DNA of 64,000 bases from an uncultured Lachnospiraceae bacterium (GTDB lineage Bacteria; Bacillota; Clostridia; Lachnospirales; Lachnospiraceae), in contig CATOJY010000004.1 in assembly GCA_951800685.1 (NCBI GenBank), positions 62,001-126,000 of the forward strand, in the 5' to 3' direction. This document shows, in pieces, positions 54,347 to 63,446 of the stretch; positions within the stretch are counted from its first letter, which is position 1, and every line of letters begins with the position of its first letter. Below the pieces are notes generated by a model, which searched no databases, was not told the origin of the DNA, and saw nothing but the letters and a program-made list of their open reading frames with translations. A program made the translations under genes and the position numbers.

Positions 54347-56173
54347 ATGTGTGGAATTGTAGGTTATATCGGAACAAAGCAGGCGGCGCCTATTATTCTG
54401 GATGGATTGGCTAAGCTGGAGTATCGTGGTTATGACTCGGCGGGAATGGCGATCTATGATGGCGAGAAGATCAATATTACCAAGTCTGTGGGAAGATTAA
54501 AGATCCTAGAGAATCTGACACATGGAGGGGAGACGATGTCCGGTGTCTGCGGGATCGGCCATACTAGATGGGCTACCCATGGTGTGCCGAGCAATGTCAA
54601 TGCGCATCCACACTTTAATATGGATGGAACGATCACGGTTGTACATAATGGCATCATCGAGAACTATATCCAGCTTCGCCAGATGTTGACGGACAAGGGA
54701 TACCGGTTTGTTTCGGAGACGGACACGGAGGTACTGGCCCATCTGCTCGACTATTATTACAAAGATAATCCGATGGAGACTGTGACAAAAGTACTGCACA
54801 GGGTGGAAGGCTCATATGCATTGGGCATTCTGTTTGCGGATTGTCCAGATCAGATCTTTGCGGCAAGAAAAGATTCACCATTGGTGGTCGGACAGAACAA
54901 GGATGGCTGTTTTATCGCTTCCGATGTACCGGCTATCCTCCGGTATACGAGAAAAGTATATTATGTAGATAATCAGGAGATCGTCCGTCTGCGTGCCGAT
55001 CACATGCATTTCTACACTGTGGATGAGGAGGAGATCCACAAGGAACCTGTCACCATTGAATGGGATGCAAATGCGGCGGAGAAGGCCGGCTATGAGCATT
55101 TTATGTTAAAAGAGATGTATGAGCAGCCCAAGACTGTGACAGACACCCTTTTGCCCAGGATCAAAGATAATGACATTGAGATTGAAGAATTGAATATGAC
55201 ACAGGAGGAGCTTCGGGCGATCAGGAAGATCCATATCGTAGCCTGCGGTTCAGCCTATCATGCCGGGATGACGGGGAAGTATGTTATCGAGGGATTGGCG
55301 CGGATTCCTGTGGAGGTAGATCTTGCATCGGAGTTTCGCTACCGCAATCCAATTCTGGAAGAAGGAGGAATGGTCGTGGTGATCAGCCAGTCCGGAGAAA
55401 CTGCCGATACGCTTGCGGCACTTCGGGAAGCCAAAGCGCGCGGGTTTAAGGTACTGGGGATTGTCAATGTGGTGGGCAGCTCTATTGCCAGGGAAGCAGA
55501 TAATGTGATGTATACCTGGGCAGGACCGGAGATTGCAGTGGCGACCACCAAAGCATACAGTGCGCAGCTCGTCGCGTTATATCTGCTGGCGATGAAACTG
55601 GGTAAGGTTAGGGGACAGATCAACAACAAAGAGTTTGCTGCTATGCTGGGAGACTTGAGATGTCTGCCGGATCAGATAGAACTTCTGCTGAACAATAAGT
55701 TAAAGATACAGAAGTTTGCGAACCGTTATATTGGTGCAAAGGATGTTTTCTTCATTGGCAGAGGGATCGATTATGCGATTTCTCTGGAAGGATCCCTGAA
55801 ATTAAAGGAAATTTCTTATATTCACTCAGAAGCTTATGCGGCTGGGGAGTTGAAGCACGGAACAATTTCCCTGATTGAGGAGGGAACGCTGGTGGCAGCC
55901 GTGTCAACCCAGCCGGATTTATACGCGAAGACCATCAGCAATATGGTGGAAGTGAAAGCCAGAGGCGCCTTTGTTCTGGCGGTTACCTGCGAGGAAAACA
56001 AGGAAATTGAGAAAGCGGCAGACTATGTGATCTATATTCCAGAGACCAATCCGTTCTTTGCAAATTCCCTGGCAATCATACCGTTACAGTTATTCGGATA
56101 TTATGTGGCGGTTGGTAAGGGATGTGACGTAGATAAACCGAGAAATCTGGCTAAATCAGTGACTGTTGAATAG
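54347..56173 (+). CDS. glmS: Glutamine-fructose-6-phosphate aminotransferase (isomerizing)
   Basis: A 608-residue enzyme making glucosamine-6-phosphate for UDP-GlcNAc. The class II glutaminase domain begins MCGIVGYIG, where Cys2 becomes the N-terminal nucleophile after Met removal. This fixes the start at 54347 (GGAGGGA upstream), not 54335. Two SIS isomerase domains follow (CGSAYHAG; ISQSGETADTLAALR; FIGRGIDYAISLEGSLKLKE) and the conserved end is DKPRNLAKSVTVE. Full length. A glmS-responsive ribozyme was looked for in the short upstream gap and not recognised. Confidence 0.97.
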   Translation: MCGIVGYIGTKQAAPIILDGLAKLEYRGYDSAGMAIYDGEKINITKSVGRLKILENLTHGGETMSGVCGIGHTRWATHGVPSNVNAHPHFNMDGTITVVHNGIIENYIQLRQMLTDKGYRFVSETDTEVLAHLLDYYYKDNPMETVTKVLHRVEGSYALGILFADCPDQIFAARKDSPLVVGQNKDGCFIASDVPAILRYTRKVYYVDNQEIVRLRADHMHFYTVDEEEIHKEPVTIEWDANAAEKAGYEHFMLKEMYEQPKTVTDTLLPRIKDNDIEIEELNMTQEELRAIRKIHIVACGSAYHAGMTGKYVIEGLARIPVEVDLASEFRYRNPILEEGGMVVVISQSGETADTLAALREAKARGFKVLGIVNVVGSSIAREADNVMYTWAGPEIAVATTKAYSAQLVALYLLAMKLGKVRGQINNKEFAAMLGDLRCLPDQIELLLNNKLKIQKFANRYIGAKDVFFIGRGIDYAISLEGSLKLKEISYIHSEAYAAGELKHGTISLIEEGTLVAAVSTQPDLYAKTISNMVEVKARGAFVLAVTCEENKEIEKAADYVIYIPETNPFFANSLAIIPLQLFGYYVAVGKGCDVDKPRNLAKSVTVE

Positions 56174-56295
56174 GAGACAGAACACAGTTTTTATAAAATT
56201 TTGTCACAGTTTGGACACAAATAAGAGATATACTGTCCTCAGAGTCAAAGAAAACAAGAAGGTATAGATATAAGATCAGGAAAGGGGCAGGAATT

Positions 56296-57930
56296 ATGTA
56301 CGACAATAATTATCCAAACAACGACAGATTACCGCAGGATAATCTTTCAGAACAGAAGCAGGATACGCCAGTACACAGCCAGTCGCTGCAGAGCCAGCCA
56401 ACACAGAATCAGGGCGGGTATGGTGGATATGACAGGAACCAGTATGGCAGGAATCCCTATGGCAGTCAAAACTATGGACAGAATCTGGCGCATAATCCTT
56501 ATGGAAATCACCAGGGATATTATAGAGGCCAGAATACAGCAGGCACTTCCGGAAGCGCAGAGAACGGGAATAGAACAGAAGCCGGTACAGGAAGTTACCA
56601 CTATGGCAACACCTATCCCAATTATGTGCAGATGGATGCAGACAGACATAAGAAAAAGAAAGAAAAAAGACAGCGTGGCAAAGGCACTCTGAAAAAAGTG
56701 GCTCTGTGCATGGCACTGGGACTTATGTTTGGACTCTGTGCTGGCGTTGGCGTATATGTAGTACAGACTGTGACAGGCGTTGTGATCGGCAGGTCAACGG
56801 CTGAACTCACGCAAGAGGACAAGGTGCTTGAGGCAGGAGAAGAGGCGGTAGAGGCAGCACAGGCTATGGCAGATGCAATCGAACAGGCTGATACAGAGAA
56901 GACAGACGGCGGAATCCATGTGACAGAGAGCATCAATACAGTCGTAGCAGATGTATCTGAGGTGGTCAAAGAAGTTATGCCGGCTATTGTGTCGATCAAT
57001 AATCATTATACTGAGAAGATGTCGTATTTCGGACAGACTATGACCAGTGAGGCAGATGCCAGCGGGTCAGGTATTATTGTAGGACAGAATGATACAGAAT
57101 TATTGATTGTCTCCAATTATCATGTCATCGCAGAGGCAGATGAATTGACAGTTCAGTTTGTGGAAGGCAGCGAGGCGAAGGCGTCAGTCAAGGGAACAGA
57201 CGCGGATATGGATCTGGCGGTAATTGCAGTGCCGATTGCTGATGTTGACAAGGCTACGCTGCAGGAGATCGCGGTGGCTACGTTGGGAGATTCTGATTCC
57301 CTGACGGTGGGTGAACCTGCGATTGCGATTGGGAACTCTTTGGGGTATGGACAGTCTGTGACTACCGGTGTGATCAGTGCATTGAACAGGAGTATTCAGC
57401 TTTCAGATGGTACAGATGGTACTTTTATACAGACAGACGCAGCAATCAATCCAGGCAATTCTGGAGGCGCGCTCTTAAATATCAAGGGAGAGGTAGTCGG
57501 CATCAACTCTAATAAGATTGGCGGAAGCGCAGTAGAGGGCATGGGTTATGCGATTCCGATCTCAGCGGCAAGCCCGATTATAGCAGAGCTGATGTTAAAA
57601 GAGACCAAGAATAAAGTAGCTGAGGAGGAGAGAGGGTATTTGGGAATCTCTGGGATCAGCGTTACCCAGGAGGTATCGGAAGCATACGGAATGCCGGAAG
57701 GCGTATATATCTCACAAGTATATGAAAGCACGGCGGCAGCGGCAGCAGGACTGCGCAAGGGGGATATTATCGTAGAGTTTGATGGAGATAAGATTTCCTC
57801 TATGGACGCGCTGCAAAAGGAGCTTGAATTCTATGCCAAAGGCGATACCGTGGAAATTACTGTCATGTCGCCAGGTGTAGGAGGCTATGAGAGCAGAACG
57901 GTCAGATTGACGCTGGGGAATAAAGCATAG
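56296..57930 (+). CDS. HtrA/DegP-like membrane-anchored serine protease
   Basis: A 544-residue S1C protease. About 130 N-terminal residues are Asn/Gln/Gly/Tyr-rich and disordered in the cytoplasm. A membrane helix follows (about 135-165), then the trypsin-like domain with His276 (SNYHVIAE), Asp306 (DMDLAVIA) and Ser389 (NPGNSGGAL), and one PDZ domain (about 440-540). These proteases remove misfolded proteins at the membrane-wall interface. AAAGGGGCAGG lies upstream of the start. The 120-base upstream gap contains GGACA and TGTCC 16 bases apart (56213-56238), a weak operator candidate. Confidence 0.95.
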   Translation: MYDNNYPNNDRLPQDNLSEQKQDTPVHSQSLQSQPTQNQGGYGGYDRNQYGRNPYGSQNYGQNLAHNPYGNHQGYYRGQNTAGTSGSAENGNRTEAGTGSYHYGNTYPNYVQMDADRHKKKKEKRQRGKGTLKKVALCMALGLMFGLCAGVGVYVVQTVTGVVIGRSTAELTQEDKVLEAGEEAVEAAQAMADAIEQADTEKTDGGIHVTESINTVVADVSEVVKEVMPAIVSINNHYTEKMSYFGQTMTSEADASGSGIIVGQNDTELLIVSNYHVIAEADELTVQFVEGSEAKASVKGTDADMDLAVIAVPIADVDKATLQEIAVATLGDSDSLTVGEPAIAIGNSLGYGQSVTTGVISALNRSIQLSDGTDGTFIQTDAAINPGNSGGALLNIKGEVVGINSNKIGGSAVEGMGYAIPISAASPIIAELMLKETKNKVAEEERGYLGISGISVTQEVSEAYGMPEGVYISQVYESTAAAAAGLRKGDIIVEFDGDKISSMDALQKELEFYAKGDTVEITVMSPGVGGYESRTVRLTLGNKA

Positions 57931-57989
57931 ATGACAGTTTATGCCGGTACAATGATAAAATAACATTGGGAAGAAAAAGAGATCAGGAG

Positions 57990-58016
57990 AAAGGCAGTTG
58001 TAAAACGGCCTTTTTT
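57990..58016 (+). terminator. Terminator after the HtrA-like gene
   Basis: AAAGGC (57990-57995) pairs with GCCTTT (58008-58013), followed by TTT. Loop of 12 bases. Confidence 0.7.
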
Positions 58017-58035
58017 CTGTTTAGAAATTGTTTAC

Positions 58036-58064
58036 TTGTGGGGGAAAGGGTTTTGTACTATGAT
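58036..58064 (+). promoter_or_regulatory. Candidate promoter for the ClpX-like gene
   Basis: TTGTGG (58036-58041), 17 bases, then TATGAT (58059-58064). A further TATAAT near 58071 has no clear -35. The region 57931-58170 otherwise holds only the terminator. Confidence 0.4.
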
Positions 58065-58170
58065 AAAAGAGTATAATTACAAACAGATCTATTCCATATG
58101 GAGAAGAGCAAGGTTACAGAAGGGATCGGACCGATCATTAGAATGATAGAAAGAATAGACAGGAGCGGTT

Positions 58171-59886
58171 ATGAAAGACGACAGATTTGATGAGAAGGAT
58201 GGACAGGAGAAGTCACAGTCATGGGATTTCCGGGAACTGGAAGATGGTGAAGAGCAGCGGGAATGTCTGAGAAAGCAGAGAAATGAACGCATGCAGGAAC
58301 AGGCTGTGGTGATGGAGCCGGTGGACCTGCAGGGAGAAAAAGAAGAGACAGAAAAGACTGCAAACATGCAGAAGCATGATAATCTGGAAGAGGATCAGGA
58401 AGCGGATGAGACCAGGAAAGACAAGGAAGAAGAATTTGCAGTGAGTAGTGCAGCCGACCGTAAAGCGCAGGAGAATGGGGAGGATGATCCCAACAAAGAG
58501 TATGAGGACGTCTGCTTTATCTGCCGCAGGCCGGAAAGTAAGACAGGGAAGATGTTCCGGCTGCCGAATCATATCTGCGTCTGCAACGACTGTATGCACA
58601 GGACGATGGATACAGTGAGCCAGTTTGACTATCAGGGGATGCTGAATCCACCTAATATGTCGGATATAAACAGCGGCAAGGGATTTCCGAAGATCAGTTT
58701 CGTGAATCTGGCGGATCTGCAGGGGGATGGCGGCATTCCAAATAAGCAGAAGCTTAAGAAAAAGAAAAAGGATGCGAAGCCGGAGATTGATATCAGGAAT
58801 ATCATGCCGCCCCATAAGATCAAGGCGAAATTAGACGAGTATGTAGTAGGGCAGGAGCATGCCAAGAAAGTGGTATCTGTGGCGGTCTACAATCACTATA
58901 AGCGGGTGGCGACGGGAACGATGGATGAGATTGAGATCGAGAAGTCCAATATGCTGATGATCGGGCCGACGGGATGCGGCAAGACATATCTTGTCAAAAC
59001 GCTGGCAAGACTGCTAGATGTGCCGCTTGCGATCACAGATGCCACTTCCCTGACAGAGGCAGGATATATTGGTGATGATATTGAGAGTGTGGTATCTAAA
59101 CTTCTGGCAGCGGCCGAGAATGATGTGGAGAGAGCGGAGCAAGGTATTATTTTCATTGATGAGATCGATAAGATCGCGAAGAAGAAGAACACCAATTCCC
59201 GTGACGTCAGTGGGGAATCTGTGCAGCAAGGTATGTTGAAACTGTTAGAGGGCGCTGAGGTAGAGGTGCCAGTCGGGGCGAACTCCAAGAACGCTATGGT
59301 GCCGCTGGCTACCGTCAATACAAGAAACATTCTTTTTATCTGCGGCGGTGCTTTTCCAGATCTGGAGGAAATTATTAAGCAGAGGCTGAATAAGAAGACA
59401 TCGATCGGATATGGTGCCGAACTGCGTGACAAGTATGATAAAGAGAAGAATATCTTAAGCAGAGTTACGGTGGAAGATATTAAGAAATTTGGCATGATTC
59501 CAGAATTTATTGGCCGTCTTCCGGTGATTTTTACCCTGGAGGGCCTGGGGAAGGAGATGTTAGTCAAAATTCTGGGAGAGCCAAGAAATGCGATCTTAAA
59601 GCAGTATCAGAAACTGCTTGAGCTGGATGAGGTGAAGCTGGAGTTTGAACAGGGTGCACTGGAGGCGATCGCGGAGAAAGCAATGGAAAAAGACACTGGC
59701 GCCAGGGCACTGCGTGCAATCATTGAGGAATTTATGTTGGATATTATGTATGAAGTGCCGAAGGACGATAATATCGGCCGGGTGACCATAACCAGGGAGT
59801 ATATTGAGGGTACAGGCGGCCCAGTCATCGATATCCGCAGCAATTCTCTGGAGCACCCTGATAGGCTGAACGTGGTAGAGGGATGA
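58171..59886 (+). CDS. Divergent ClpX-like AAA+ ATPase with acidic N-terminal extension
   Basis: A 571-residue protein, about 150 longer than standard ClpX. Residues 1-110 are acidic and probably disordered. A C4 zinc-binding domain follows (Cys115, Cys118, Cys138, Cys141). The AAA+ module has Walker A GPTGCGKT from Gly265 (Cys for Ser), pore loop GYIGDDIE in place of GYVGEDVE, and Walker B FIDEID (Asp330, Glu331). The IGF loop that docks ClpP reads IGYG (412-415), and the RKH loop region reads ANSKNAMVPL. It probably unfolds proteins; whether it docks ClpP is open. A regular clpX would be expected elsewhere. Confidence 0.88.
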   Translation: MKDDRFDEKDGQEKSQSWDFRELEDGEEQRECLRKQRNERMQEQAVVMEPVDLQGEKEETEKTANMQKHDNLEEDQEADETRKDKEEEFAVSSAADRKAQENGEDDPNKEYEDVCFICRRPESKTGKMFRLPNHICVCNDCMHRTMDTVSQFDYQGMLNPPNMSDINSGKGFPKISFVNLADLQGDGGIPNKQKLKKKKKDAKPEIDIRNIMPPHKIKAKLDEYVVGQEHAKKVVSVAVYNHYKRVATGTMDEIEIEKSNMLMIGPTGCGKTYLVKTLARLLDVPLAITDATSLTEAGYIGDDIESVVSKLLAAAENDVERAEQGIIFIDEIDKIAKKKNTNSRDVSGESVQQGMLKLLEGAEVEVPVGANSKNAMVPLATVNTRNILFICGGAFPDLEEIIKQRLNKKTSIGYGAELRDKYDKEKNILSRVTVEDIKKFGMIPEFIGRLPVIFTLEGLGKEMLVKILGEPRNAILKQYQKLLELDEVKLEFEQGALEAIAEKAMEKDTGARALRAIIEEFMLDIMYEVPKDDNIGRVTITREYIEGTGGPVIDIRSNSLEHPDRLNVVEG

Positions 59887-60002
59887 GATTTGGCTTAAGG
59901 GGGATCATAGAAGAGAAGGTAACAGGAACGGGGAGGCAGCGGCGGCACGGGACAGCCGCAACAGACATAAGATGGTAAGAAAGAAGATAAGAGATTTAGG
60001 AA

Positions 60003-61670
60003 ATGACTTGTAAAGAAAAGATCTTATCGAACGACTATGCTGACCTGATCACGGATTATGTGGTGGCGGAAGAACTGGCAGGGACTTCTCCTATTGATTT
60101 TTGCTTCCATGGGATTGATGATGGCTATGGGGTGGCGAATGTCAACCGCAGTATGTTTCCGCCTATGTCCATTGGGTATTATGGTTACTCTGCGATTCCG
60201 GCTTTGTATGGTCTGATGCAGAGTGCAGAAGTTGTGTTTGCTCCGGAGAATCTGGCACAGACAGGCAGTATCCGGGTACAGGATCCACCTTTATCCCTGC
60301 AGGGTGCAGGTGTGGTATTGGGTTTTATCGATACCGGCATCCGTTATGAGCTGGATGTGTTCCGCAGGGAGGATGGGAGCAGCCGTATTAGATCGATCTG
60401 GGATCAGACGATCCAGGATGGAGAGCCGCCAGAGGGATTTCTATATGGCACGGAATATACCCAGGCAGACATTGACCAGGCGCTGAGGACAGAAAACCCG
60501 GCACGACTTGTCCCCACTACCGATACTGATGGACATGGCACACAGATGGCTTCTGTGGCGGCAGGAAGTATTATTGATCAGGGGCTGACTTTTCGGGGAG
60601 CAGCGCCGCAGGCGGATATTGCGGTGGTGAAGTTAAAGGAGGCCAAACAATATCTGAGAGAGTACTATCTGGTGGCTGATGGTGCAGCAGCCTATCAGGA
60701 AAATGATATTATGGAAGCGGTCAGGTATTTGGAACAGATGGCGATCGCACTGCACAGGCCGGTGGTGATCGTGCTGGGGATTGGCACCAATCTGGGAAGC
60801 CATAATGGCACTTCTCCTTTGGCATCCTATCTGAACAGCGTGGCAAGGCGCAGAAGCCGGGCAATAGTCGTATGCGGCGGTAATGAAGGTGACAAAGAAC
60901 ACCATTATGAACATACTGTGCCGGATACAGTAGAGATCCGTGTGCCGGAGAATACGAAAGGATTCTGTATGGAACTGTGGGGGACGCTCCCGGATATCTA
61001 TGCCATCAGGCTGCGTTCACCGGGCGGTGAGACCTCTCCAGAGATTGATTTCAGGAGCAGAGAAGACAGAGTGATTGACTTTATCTTTGAGAGAACCGTT
61101 ATCACGGCAAGCAATCTGATTGTGGAGCGGGATGCGGGAGAGCAGCTTGTCTTTTTCCGGTTTGAGGATCCTACACCGGGAATTTGGAATCTGCAGGTCT
61201 ATCCGATGGAAGGGCAGAAAGGAATGGGGATCTTTCATATATGGCTTCCCATTACGGAGTTTATGGAGCAAAATGTGACTTTTCTGGAGCCAAGCCCGGA
61301 TGTGACTTTGACGGAGCCGTCCAACGCGGAACGTATTATTACGATATCTGCTTACAATGGGCTTAACGGCAGCTGGTTCACGGAATCTGGAAGAGGATAT
61401 ACAAAGAGTGGCTTGATCAAACCGGATTTGGCGGCACCTGGTGTACAGGTTCCCACGGTTTTAGGGCCGGCTACGGGTTCCAGTATGGCGGCGGCACTGA
61501 CCGCTGGATGTGTGGCGCAATTTATGGAGTGGGCAGTTGTGGACGGTAACACACCGACAGTGGAGAGCCGGGGAATCAAGAGCTTTCTTATTCGTGGCGC
61601 TGACCGGTCAGAGAATATCGTGTACCCGGATAACCGGTGGGGGGCGTATGGTAATATAGTGTCAAGTTAG
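60003..61670 (+). CDS. S8 family serine protease (Csp-like), 3' end altered by an insertion
   Basis: A 555-residue subtilisin-like protein with all three catalytic residues: Asp110 (GFIDTGI), His178 (TDGHGTQMA) and Ser494 (GSSMAAALTAG). About 150 residues lie between the His and Ser regions as an inserted beta domain, as in clostridial Csp proteases. No signal peptide is seen. The C-terminus ends NRWGAYGNIVSS; the last four residues and stop are encoded by an inserted element (61659-61798). Without it the frame would run AYGNIPQSRVVL and stop. Probably still active, since the change is beyond the catalytic core. Confidence 0.87.
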   Translation: MTCKEKILSNDYADLITDYVVAEELAGTSPIDFCFHGIDDGYGVANVNRSMFPPMSIGYYGYSAIPALYGLMQSAEVVFAPENLAQTGSIRVQDPPLSLQGAGVVLGFIDTGIRYELDVFRREDGSSRIRSIWDQTIQDGEPPEGFLYGTEYTQADIDQALRTENPARLVPTTDTDGHGTQMASVAAGSIIDQGLTFRGAAPQADIAVVKLKEAKQYLREYYLVADGAAAYQENDIMEAVRYLEQMAIALHRPVVIVLGIGTNLGSHNGTSPLASYLNSVARRRSRAIVVCGGNEGDKEHHYEHTVPDTVEIRVPENTKGFCMELWGTLPDIYAIRLRSPGGETSPEIDFRSREDRVIDFIFERTVITASNLIVERDAGEQLVFFRFEDPTPGIWNLQVYPMEGQKGMGIFHIWLPITEFMEQNVTFLEPSPDVTLTEPSNAERIITISAYNGLNGSWFTESGRGYTKSGLIKPDLAAPGVQVPTVLGPATGSSMAAALTAGCVAQFMEWAVVDGNTPTVESRGIKSFLIRGADRSENIVYPDNRWGAYGNIVSS

Positions 61671-61805
61671 CAAGGAGCCAGTAAAATCAAGGGCTTCCGC
61701 TGATTTAGTCCTATGAAAAAACTGCTGCGAAAACAGCAAAATTGGATAAGGACGGGCCTGTTTTTAACCAGAAAACCGAAAATCAAGCAACTTGACACTA
61801 ATATA
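61652..61805. mobile_element. 140-bp MITE-like insertion with 7-bp flanking repeats
   Basis: The element spans 61659-61798. It has 10-bp perfect terminal inverted repeats GTGTCAAGTT (61659-61668) and AACTTGACAC (61789-61798). It is flanked by TAATATA on both sides (61652-61658 and 61799-61805), as a target duplication would give. It has no coding capacity, so any transposase must act in trans. It also carries one copy of the 16-base motif found again at 61922. An attachment-site origin is an alternative explanation. Confidence 0.55.
61699..61714 (+). repeat. 16-bp direct repeat, copy 1
   Basis: GCTGATTTAGTCCTAT, identical to 61922-61937; an inverted near-copy lies at 61876-61890. Confidence 0.8.
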
Positions 61806-61875
61806 CCACAAAGCCGAGTGGTGTTGTAAAAAGTGTGCCTAAAAGGGGTGATAACTGAATATTTTTGAGTTTAGG

Positions 61876-61937
61876 TAGGACTAAATTAGCTTTTCATGCG
61901 GACAAGTATCGTGTCTGCGCGGCTGATTTAGTCCTAT
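61876..61937 (+). promoter_or_regulatory. Long hairpin in the leader of the SymE-like gene
   Basis: TAGGACTAAATTAGC (61876-61890) pairs along 15 positions, one of them G-U, with GCTGATTTAGTCCTA (61922-61936). Inside, GCGGACA pairs with TGTCTGC. TTTCTTATT follows, and the AGGAGG of the next gene is 24 bases downstream. The left arm can pair equally with copy 1 at 61699. It may be an attenuator, a terminator or a protein-binding site of the element. The stretch 61806-61875 shows nothing else clear. Confidence 0.5.
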
Positions 61938-61969
61938 TTCTTATTGCATCATTTTAACAGGAGGTACGA

Positions 61970-62212
61970 ATGAAATCAAGAGAAATGACGGTTTACAGAG
62001 CGAGGGGGAACGGTAAAGACTTTACGGTTCCAATGATTATGATGCAGGGGAAGTGGCTGCGCGATATGGGTTTTACCGTTGGCGACAGGATATCCGTAAC
62101 CTTGCAGGATGGAAAACTTGTGGTAGAGAGGACAGGCCGGATGTGGTCTGACCCGAAAGGGATTGCGGCTGTGAAAGAAAGAGCCGGAATGTGTGATGGA
62201 AAGGCGGTGTAA
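61970..62212 (+). CDS. SymE-like AbrB-fold small protein
   Basis: An 80-residue protein with a predicted swapped-hairpin AbrB fold. The core MIMMQGKWLRDMGFTVGDRISVTLQDGKLVVE matches the SymE family pattern. SymE of E. coli is a toxin-like RNA- or DNA-acting protein, but homologues on mobile elements are often just annotated as SymE-type. GGAGG precedes the ATG. It starts the accessory segment and is two bases from the next gene. No antisense RNA could be identified. Confidence 0.75.
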   Translation: MKSREMTVYRARGNGKDFTVPMIMMQGKWLRDMGFTVGDRISVTLQDGKLVVERTGRMWSDPKGIAAVKERAGMCDGKAV

Positions 62213-62214
62213 AT

Positions 62215-62661
62215 ATGGCAGATTTAAACATGGTATTAAAGGAGTCCCAAAAATTGAATGGGAACATCAGGAGCCTGCTGAGGCTGTCTACATATGACGA
62301 TTATGATGATCTGAGCGGGCTGCATATAGACTATGAGGACGGGCAGCAGCTTTTCCTCCAGTCTGAACTCCGGGAGGTCATGGAAAAACTTTCGGATGTG
62401 GCGGACAGGATTGCATATCTTTCCCGCCCGGTTATGGAAACAAGCCGCCTGCATAAGAACCGGAGCGGAAGGTATGAGACAAAAGGCGGTCATTATTATA
62501 CCAGTGGGAGCGGCATTGAGGCGCTGATAAAAGACGATTATCAGGAAGTGCCCTATTGGGTGTGGACAAGCGTGGAGCATGACGGAAAAGACTACTATCT
62601 GGTAGGACATAAAAATGTACGTCTGGACGGGCTGACTGTCCGGGTGAGAAAGGCGGTGTGA
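62215..62661 (+). CDS. DUF5348-like element protein
   Basis: A 148-residue protein. The N-terminal half is helical. The C-terminal half contains RYETKGGHYYTSGSGIEALI, VPYWVWTSVEHDGKDYYLVGHKNV and LDGLTVRVR, which I recognise as the pattern of DUF5348, common next to ParA on Firmicutes conjugative elements. No enzymatic motif is seen. It sits in a tight run with the SymE-like gene before it and parA after it. Function unknown. Confidence 0.75.
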   Translation: MADLNMVLKESQKLNGNIRSLLRLSTYDDYDDLSGLHIDYEDGQQLFLQSELREVMEKLSDVADRIAYLSRPVMETSRLHKNRSGRYETKGGHYYTSGSGIEALIKDDYQEVPYWVWTSVEHDGKDYYLVGHKNVRLDGLTVRVRKAV

Positions 62662-62663
62662 GT

Positions 62664-63446
62664 ATGGGGGCGACAATCTATTGCTTATGTAACCAGAAAG
62701 GGGGCTGTGCCAAAACGGTAAGCTCCATCAGTATCGGTGTCGGCCTTGCCCGTGAGGGCAGGCGCGTCCTTCTGGTGGACGTGGATTCGCAGGGTTCCAT
62801 GACCGCCAGCCTGGGATACCAGCAGCCCGACCAGATGGAGACCACGCTTGCGACTATCCTGGGCGGGATCATCATGGACGAGCCACTCCCGCCCGGAAGC
62901 GGGATTCTCCACCATGCGGAGGGTGTAGACCTGCTCCCCGCGAACATTGAGCTTTCCGGCATGGAGGTTACGCTGGTCAATACCATGAGCCGGGAGACCA
63001 TCCTGCGGCAGTACCTGAATACGGTGCGTGGGGAATACGATGCGATTATCCTGGACTGTATGCCTTCTCTTGGTATGCTGACCATCAACGCGCTTGCGGC
63101 GGCGGATCAGGTGATTATCCCCGTCCAGGCACAGTACCTGTCCATAAAGGGGCTGGAGCAGCTTATCCGCACGATTGCGAAAGTAAGGCGGCAGATCAAC
63201 CCGCACCTTTCCATATCGGGGATACTTATCACAATGGCGGACATGCGTACCAACTATGCAAGGGATATTGTGGAACTCCTGCACATCAATTATGACGGGA
63301 AACTGCGGATATTCGAGAGCATTATTCCCCTTTCCGTGCGGGCTGCGGAGACCAGCGCGGAGGGAAAGAGCATCTATCTCCATGACCCCGCAGGTAAAGT
63401 ATCGGCTGCCTATGCCGCACTGACGAAAGAGGTGATGGAGGGATGA
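62664..63446 (+). CDS. parA: ParA/Soj-family partition ATPase
   Basis: About 260 residues. The deviant Walker A reads CNQKGGCAKTVSS, Walker A' LLVDVDSQGS and Walker B AIILDCMPSLGML. ParA proteins dimerise with ATP, bind DNA non-specifically and move ParB-bound DNA. Canonical members have KGGVGKT; here it is KGGCAKT, with the signature lysines retained. ATG 62664 lies after AAAGGCGGTG; GTG 62658 overlaps the previous stop. Codon choice is richer in C and G than in the chromosomal genes to the left, consistent with transfer. Confidence 0.93.
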   Translation: MGATIYCLCNQKGGCAKTVSSISIGVGLAREGRRVLLVDVDSQGSMTASLGYQQPDQMETTLATILGGIIMDEPLPPGSGILHHAEGVDLLPANIELSGMEVTLVNTMSRETILRQYLNTVRGEYDAIILDCMPSLGMLTINALAAADQVIIPVQAQYLSIKGLEQLIRTIAKVRRQINPHLSISGILITMADMRTNYARDIVELLHINYDGKLRIFESIIPLSVRAAETSAEGKSIYLHDPAGKVSAAYAALTKEVMEG

